A stretch of DNA of 64,000 nt from Paenibacillus_F sp047238265 (GTDB taxonomy: Bacteria > Bacillota > Bacilli > Paenibacillales > NBRC-103111), in NCBI RefSeq assembly GCF_047238265.1, contig NZ_JBDFMM010000001.1, positions 5,580,001 to 5,644,000 on the forward strand, read 5' to 3'. Below, piece after piece: positions 59,954 through 64,000 of this stretch (the first letter of the stretch is position 1; each line of letters opens with the position of its first letter). Both the position numbers and the translations under genes were made by a program. The notes beneath the pieces are model-generated. The model searched no databases. It worked only from the letters and a program-made list of their open reading frames with translations, and was not told where the DNA came from.

Positions 59954-60469
59954 TCAATCTCTCTCGGGCAAAAATTTAAGAAGAAGCGAATAAGTGCCGG
60001 TTTGTCCCGAGAACGAGCGTGCGGGGGAATTCTCATCCACGGATGCCTGATTCGCCCGCCCTTCCGCTTCCGAAGGTGACTCCCGCAGGAGCCAGTTTGA
60101 CGCCAGCGAACCGCCGAGCAGCTCCGCCTCGTCCACGGTCAGCGTAAGCCCGTCGATCCGGCCTACGGACGCGGTGAAATCCGTCCCGGCTTCCCGGCCG
60201 AGCCGTTCTTTGAGCCACGCCTGGAGCCCGCCGATCGTATTAAACTTCATCCGGTAGCCGTTTCGGATACCTTCGGCAATTTGTTCGCCGTGCGTCTCGC
60301 CGTAAACGAAAAAATCTTCGTAGTCCGAATCGCTGCCGGCAGCTTCCTGCAGAGGCTTTACATCTCCGGACGCCGCGCTGGCCAGCAGCACTTCGTCGGA
60401 AAGTCCCGACCGGCGCACCCGTTCCAGCAGTATGGCCGTTTTTTGCGAAAATCTTGCCTGCGTCTCCAT
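59954..60469 (-). CDS. Hypothetical protein
   Basis: 171 residues, soluble. RFSQKTAILLERVRRSGLSDEVLLASAASGDVKPL at the start and a Gly/Ser-rich part before the C-terminal TYSLLLKFLPERD. No family recognised; helical prediction likely. GAGGTG lies before the ATG. Transcribed separately from the peptide transporter operon, with 80 bases between. Confidence 0.7.
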   Translation of the reverse strand: METQARFSQKTAILLERVRRSGLSDEVLLASAASGDVKPLQEAAGSDSDYEDFFVYGETHGEQIAEGIRNGYRMKFNTIGGLQAWLKERLGREAGTDFTASVGRIDGLTLTVDEAELLGGSLASNWLLRESPSEAEGRANQASVDENSPARSFSGQTGTYSLLLKFLPERD

Positions 60470-60550
60470 AGAAACACCTCTATTCGTATGCCGCCTGTTG
60501 GTGCCCGCGGCATCTTGGTTTATTTTTAGTCCAGTTTATAGAAAAACCCG

Positions 60551-61597
60551 CTAATCATGCAAGTGGCACGCCGCATAATGCCCCGGTGCAATTTCCCGCA
60601 GCTCCGGCTCCTGTACCGCGCAGCGGCCTATCGCAAACGGACAGCGGGAGCGGAATTTGCATCCCGTTATCGTTTCCAGCGGACTTGGCAGATCTCCTTG
60701 CAGAATGCGGCCGCCTGCCGCAGCCGCCTTAGGGTCGGGAACCGGTATCGCGGATAGGAGCGCCTCCGTATAAGGATGAGCCGGATTCGTGTACAGCTCC
60801 TCGCTCGGGGCGACCTCCACCAGCTTACCGAGATACATCACGCCGATGCGGGTAGAAATATGGCGCACCATGGACAAGTCATGGGCGATGAACAAGTAGG
60901 TCAGCCCGAGTTCATCCTGGAGTTCTTCCAGCATATTGACCACCTGTGCCTGCACCGACACGTCCAGCGCCGAAATCGGCTCGTCGCACAGCACAAATTC
61001 CGGGCCCGCCGCCAGCGATCTGGCGATGCTGATCCGCTGCCGCTGGCCTCCGCTGAATTCGTGGGGATAGCGCTCGGCATGTTCGCTCTTCAAGCCGACC
61101 TTCGCGAGCAGCTCCAGCACGCGCTCATGCCGCTCCGCGCGTGAATAGGGGCTGTGAATCTCCATAGGCTCGGAGATCAGCTGGAGGACGTTCATCCCCG
61201 GATTCAGCGAGGAATACGGGTCCTGGAAAATGGCCTGCATCCGCTTCCGGTAAGGCCTTAGCTCCTTCTCGGCCATGGCGGCCATGTTGCGGCCGTCATA
61301 GGAGATCTCTCCGGAAGTGACGTCGTGCAGCCGGATGATGCAGCGGCCCGTCGTCGACTTGCCGCAGCCGGATTCCCCGACAAGCCCGAATGTTTCGCCG
61401 CGGTGGATGCGGAAGCTGACGTCGTCGACCGCTTTCAGCTCCCGGGTGACACGCCCGAACAAAGATCGGGACGCCGGGAAATATTTTTTAAGCCCCCGGA
61501 CGTCGATCAGCACGGACGGCCCCTCCGCACTGAAATCCGTGCCCTTCGGCGCAGCAAGGCTGGCATTTGAAACTGTCGTACCGTGCTTTCCGCTCAC
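60551..61597 (-). CDS. Oligopeptide/dipeptide ABC transporter ATPase, OppF/DppF type
   Basis: 348 residues. GESGCGKSTTGR (Walker A), FSGGQRQRISIARSLA (signature) and FVLCDEPISALDVSVQ (Walker B) are intact. The C-terminal CKFRSRCPFAIGRCAVQEPEL is the cysteine-rich oligo_HPY iron-sulfur-like motif of Opp/Dpp ATPases. Overlaps the OppD-type gene by 4 bases. Last gene of the operon seen here. Confidence 0.93.
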   Translation of the reverse strand: MSGKHGTTVSNASLAAPKGTDFSAEGPSVLIDVRGLKKYFPASRSLFGRVTRELKAVDDVSFRIHRGETFGLVGESGCGKSTTGRCIIRLHDVTSGEISYDGRNMAAMAEKELRPYRKRMQAIFQDPYSSLNPGMNVLQLISEPMEIHSPYSRAERHERVLELLAKVGLKSEHAERYPHEFSGGQRQRISIARSLAAGPEFVLCDEPISALDVSVQAQVVNMLEELQDELGLTYLFIAHDLSMVRHISTRIGVMYLGKLVEVAPSEELYTNPAHPYTEALLSAIPVPDPKAAAAGGRILQGDLPSPLETITGCKFRSRCPFAIGRCAVQEPELREIAPGHYAACHLHD

Positions 61598-62787
61598 GCG
61601 TCTCCCTCCTTTCGCTTCGTATCCGCCGCTTGCGGCATGCTCCCGCTATCGGAGACGCCGCTATCTCCCGCCCGCATGCCGGCGATCCGTACGTCTCTCT
61701 CCGGCGGCAGGACCCGCTTCGCCTCCGGCGGTCCGCTTCTTTCCGCCGCTAAGCGGGAACGGGCTCCGGCTCCTGCAGCAGCGGTATCCGCCTCTACGGG
61801 AGCCGCAGGCGCGCCTTCTCCCGCCTCCTCCGCCAGCCAGCACAGCGAGCGGTGTCCAGGCTGAGCTTCGTAATACGACGGAAGCTCCAGGCACTTCTCC
61901 ATCCCATGGGGACAGCGCTCCATGAACGGACAGCCCGGGGGCGGATCAAGCAGATTCGGCGGCGTGCCCTCGATAGGCACGAGCTTCTCCCGGGAAGCGC
62001 CCCCCGCCTTCGGAATGGACCGCAGCAATCCCTGCGTGTACGGATGCCGCGGTGCCTCGAAAATGGCCTCCACTGGCCCCTCTTCCATCACCAGTCCGCC
62101 GTACATGACCACGACCCGGTTGCAAACCTGCGCAACCACGCCCAAATCGTGCGTAATGAGCAGAACCGACGTCCCCGTCGTGTCGCACAGATTTTTCATC
62201 AAATCCAGAATCTGAGCCTGGATCGTAACGTCAAGCGCGGTGGTCGGCTCATCCGCGATCAGCAGTTCGGGGCGGCAGGAAATCGCCATCGCGATCATCA
62301 CCCGCTGCCGCATGCCCCCGCTGAATTCATGCGGATACTGGTCGATTCTCTTCTCCGGCGACGGAATGCCGACCTCCCGGAGCAGCTCTACGGCCCGCTG
62401 GCGGGCCGCCTTGCGGCCTAGCTTCTGATGGCGGCGGATCACTTCGGTGAGCTGAGTCCCGACTTTGACAACGGGATTAAGCGAGGTCATCGGATCCTGG
62501 AAAATCATCGCCACCCGGTTGCCGCGGAGCTTCCGCAGCTCTTCTTCCGGCAGCCGCAGCGTATCCGTCCCCCGGAGCATCACCTCGCCGCCGACGATTT
62601 TTCCGGGAGGCTGAATCAGCCGGATCAGGGATTTGGCCGCCACGCTTTTGCCGCTGCCCGATTCGCCCACGATCCCGACCATCTCGCCCGCCTCGACCGT
62701 GAAGCTTACGCCCCGGACGGACTGCACCTCGCCTTCCCGGGTGAAGAACGAGGTTTTTAAATCACGAACCGATAATAAGGAAGCCAT
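61594..62787 (-). CDS. Oligopeptide/dipeptide ABC transporter ATPase, OppD/DppD type
   Basis: 397 residues. Walker A GESGSGKSVAAKSLIRL, signature FSGGMRQRVMIAMA and Walker B LLIADEPTTALDVTIQ, with the Opp-type CPFMERCPHGMEKC motif near 295. It is ~60 residues longer than usual because of an Ala/Gly-rich C-terminal tail of low complexity after ~330. Partner of the OppF-type ATPase and the two permeases. Confidence 0.92.
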   Translation of the reverse strand: MASLLSVRDLKTSFFTREGEVQSVRGVSFTVEAGEMVGIVGESGSGKSVAAKSLIRLIQPPGKIVGGEVMLRGTDTLRLPEEELRKLRGNRVAMIFQDPMTSLNPVVKVGTQLTEVIRRHQKLGRKAARQRAVELLREVGIPSPEKRIDQYPHEFSGGMRQRVMIAMAISCRPELLIADEPTTALDVTIQAQILDLMKNLCDTTGTSVLLITHDLGVVAQVCNRVVVMYGGLVMEEGPVEAIFEAPRHPYTQGLLRSIPKAGGASREKLVPIEGTPPNLLDPPPGCPFMERCPHGMEKCLELPSYYEAQPGHRSLCWLAEEAGEGAPAAPVEADTAAAGAGARSRLAAERSGPPEAKRVLPPERDVRIAGMRAGDSGVSDSGSMPQAADTKRKEGDA

Positions 62788-62813
62788 TCATCTCCACTCC
62801 GTTGCTGAAAAAG

Positions 62814-63659
62814 TTAGCGCCGGTTCACCTTCGGTTCGAACGCCGAACGGAACACATCACCCAGATAGTTGAAACTAAGAACTGTCGTCAGAATGAACAG
62901 GCCCGGAAACAAGGCCAAATGAGGGCTTTCGCCCAGATAGCCTTTGGCGTTGTTCAGCATGCTTCCCCAGGAGGCATACGGCGGTCTTACGCCGAGTCCG
63001 AGAAAGCTTAGCGCGGACTCCATCATAATCGTGCCCGCTATCGAAATGGTGGCGGCTACGATAATCGTCGGGACAATGCTCGGAATAATGTGCCGGGCGA
63101 TAATCCGGAAGGTGCTCTGCCCGGAGACCCGGGCATACAGCACGTACTCTCTTTCTTTAACGGAAATGGTTTCCGCCCGCACGATCCGCGAGATATACAT
63201 CCAGCTGAGCAGACCGATAATGAGAATGATAGTCGAAATACTCGGCTTTAAATAAGCGTTTAGAATAAGCATCAGGAAAAAAGACGGAATGGACAGCAGA
63301 ATATCAACGCCGCGCATAAGAAAGCTGTCCGTTTTGCCGCCGAAATAGCCGCTGACCGTGCCTACGGCCGTCCCGATAAAGACGGACAGGATCATCGACA
63401 GGAAGCCTACGCTGAGCGAAACGCGGCCTCCGTATAAGGCCCGCGCGAAATAATCGCGGCCGTTGTCGTCCGTCCCGAACCAGTGCCCGGCACTCGGAGG
63501 CTGCAACCGCTCCGTCAGTTGAATGGCATTCGGATCGTACGGGACGGCGAAAGCGAATACCGCCGCCAGCGCATACAGAGCCAGCAGGATCAGCGCCGCG
63601 AGGCCCGACTTTTGCCGGAGCAGCTGCGCCTTGAGCAGGCGCCATCTCATGGTGTTCAT
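62814..63659 (-). CDS. Oligopeptide/dipeptide ABC transporter permease, DppC/OppC type
   Basis: 281 residues, six helices. An N-terminal OppC_N-like helix is followed by GTDDNGRDYFARALYGGRVSL, the hallmark of OppC/DppC, and the EAA-like loop REYVLYARVSGQSTFRIIARHIIPS. GAGGTG lies before the ATG. It starts 7 bases after the upstream permease stop. Confidence 0.93.
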   Translation of the reverse strand: MNTMRWRLLKAQLLRQKSGLAALILLALYALAAVFAFAVPYDPNAIQLTERLQPPSAGHWFGTDDNGRDYFARALYGGRVSLSVGFLSMILSVFIGTAVGTVSGYFGGKTDSFLMRGVDILLSIPSFFLMLILNAYLKPSISTIILIIGLLSWMYISRIVRAETISVKEREYVLYARVSGQSTFRIIARHIIPSIVPTIIVAATISIAGTIMMESALSFLGLGVRPPYASWGSMLNNAKGYLGESPHLALFPGLFILTTVLSFNYLGDVFRSAFEPKVNRR

Positions 63660-63665
63660 TCGTCC

Positions 63666-64000
63666 TCACCTCATCGTTTTTATTCGGGGATCAGCCAGGC
63701 CGTACAGCACGTCGGCCAGCAAATTACCGAAAATGAGCAGAAAGGACGACATCATCGTCATGCCCATAATGAGCGGATAATCCAGACCGAAGACGGCGTT
63801 AATGCCGAGCGAGCCCATGCCGGGCCACGAAAAAATACTTTCTACAATAAAAGCGCCCGTGATGATCTCCGCAAAAGACAAGCCGAACAGTGTGATCACA
63901 GGCAGGAGCACATTCCTCAGAATATGGCGGAAAAGCACCGTGCGCCGGGTCGAGCCGTAAGCGTACTGAATTTGGACATAATCCTCCTCCAGTTGACTGA
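63666..64000 (-). CDS. Oligopeptide/dipeptide ABC transporter permease, DppB/OppB type (C-terminal part)
   Basis: The frame is open through the right edge, so the true start lies outside; the GTG at 63938 is internal. SQLEEDYVQIQYAYGSTRRTVLFRH corresponds to the EAA loop, followed by helices and the family ending GLADPRIKTMR. The substrate-binding protein gene is presumably upstream beyond the window. Confidence 0.9.
   Translation of the reverse strand, partial: SQLEEDYVQIQYAYGSTRRTVLFRHILRNVLLPVITLFGLSFAEIITGAFIVESIFSWPGMGSLGINAVFGLDYPLIMGMTMMSSFLLIFGNLLADVLYGLADPRIKTMR

Overview
The window looks like chromosomal DNA of a GC-rich, spore-forming Firmicute of the Paenibacillaceae (Paenibacillus or a close relative). 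The reasons are strong AGGAGG-type ribosome binding sites, several TTG/GTG starts, two very large S-layer-homology (SLH) anchored exoenzymes, a GntR/solute-binding-protein fusion regulator, an ECF41 sigma factor and many regulator/transporter pairs. I see no rRNA, tRNA, CRISPR array, prophage or insertion sequence. Base composition looks even, so this reads as accessory-rich core chromosome rather than an island.

Layout. 1-8.6 kb: the N-terminal part of an ABC exporter, an SDR-like reductase, a toxin-antitoxin-like pair of convergent hairpins, a secreted DUF3298/stalk protein, a yjlC-ndh respiratory operon with two Rex-like operators, a family-4 uracil-DNA glycosylase, a split ThrE-type exporter and rluF. 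8.7-11.2 kb: an FAD oxidoreductase plus its ECF41 sigma factor, with a textbook ECF41 promoter in front. 11.3-18.3 kb: lipid kinase, EamA exporter, and a five-gene two-component/ABC operon of the lantibiotic-immunity type. 18.5-24.4 kb: a soluble Ser/Thr kinase convergent with a tiny His/Ser/Lys-rich protein, a TPM-coiled-coil secreted protein, and a LysR/EamA divergent pair. 24.4-36 kb: extracellular polymer and nucleotide scavenging, with an SLH-anchored protein carrying three complete GH18 chitinase domains, an SLH-anchored double nucleotidase, and an alpha-amylase gene broken by one extra base. 36-42.7 kb: small regulators with partner genes (SRPBCC-ArsR-DUF3052, WYL-GyrI, HxlR/LLM oxidoreductase) and a cytochrome P450. 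42.7-49.6 kb: an unassigned RNA locus, an alpha/beta hydrolase preceded by a structured leader and terminator, a polysaccharide deacetylase, MarR/MFS and NADP-glutamate dehydrogenase. 49.6-64 kb: a 27-residue membrane peptide, the GntR-SBP regulator, a chemoreceptor, MgtC, a purine deaminase-permease operon with divergent LysR, a second UDG-fold protein, and the distal part of an oligopeptide/dipeptide ABC operon running off the right edge.

The genes suggest a soil organism that degrades chitin, starch and nucleic-acid products at its surface and takes up peptides and purines. Several local regulators control efflux and detoxification. The least explained parts are non-coding: the two terminator-ended RNA segments at 42.94-43.42 kb, the convergent hairpins at 2.17-2.32 kb, a 58-bp hairpin repeat present twice (19.83 and 36.21 kb), and a G-quadruplex-capable 8-bp tandem repeat at 36.4 kb. 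All calls were made by reading; no searches or folding programs were run.
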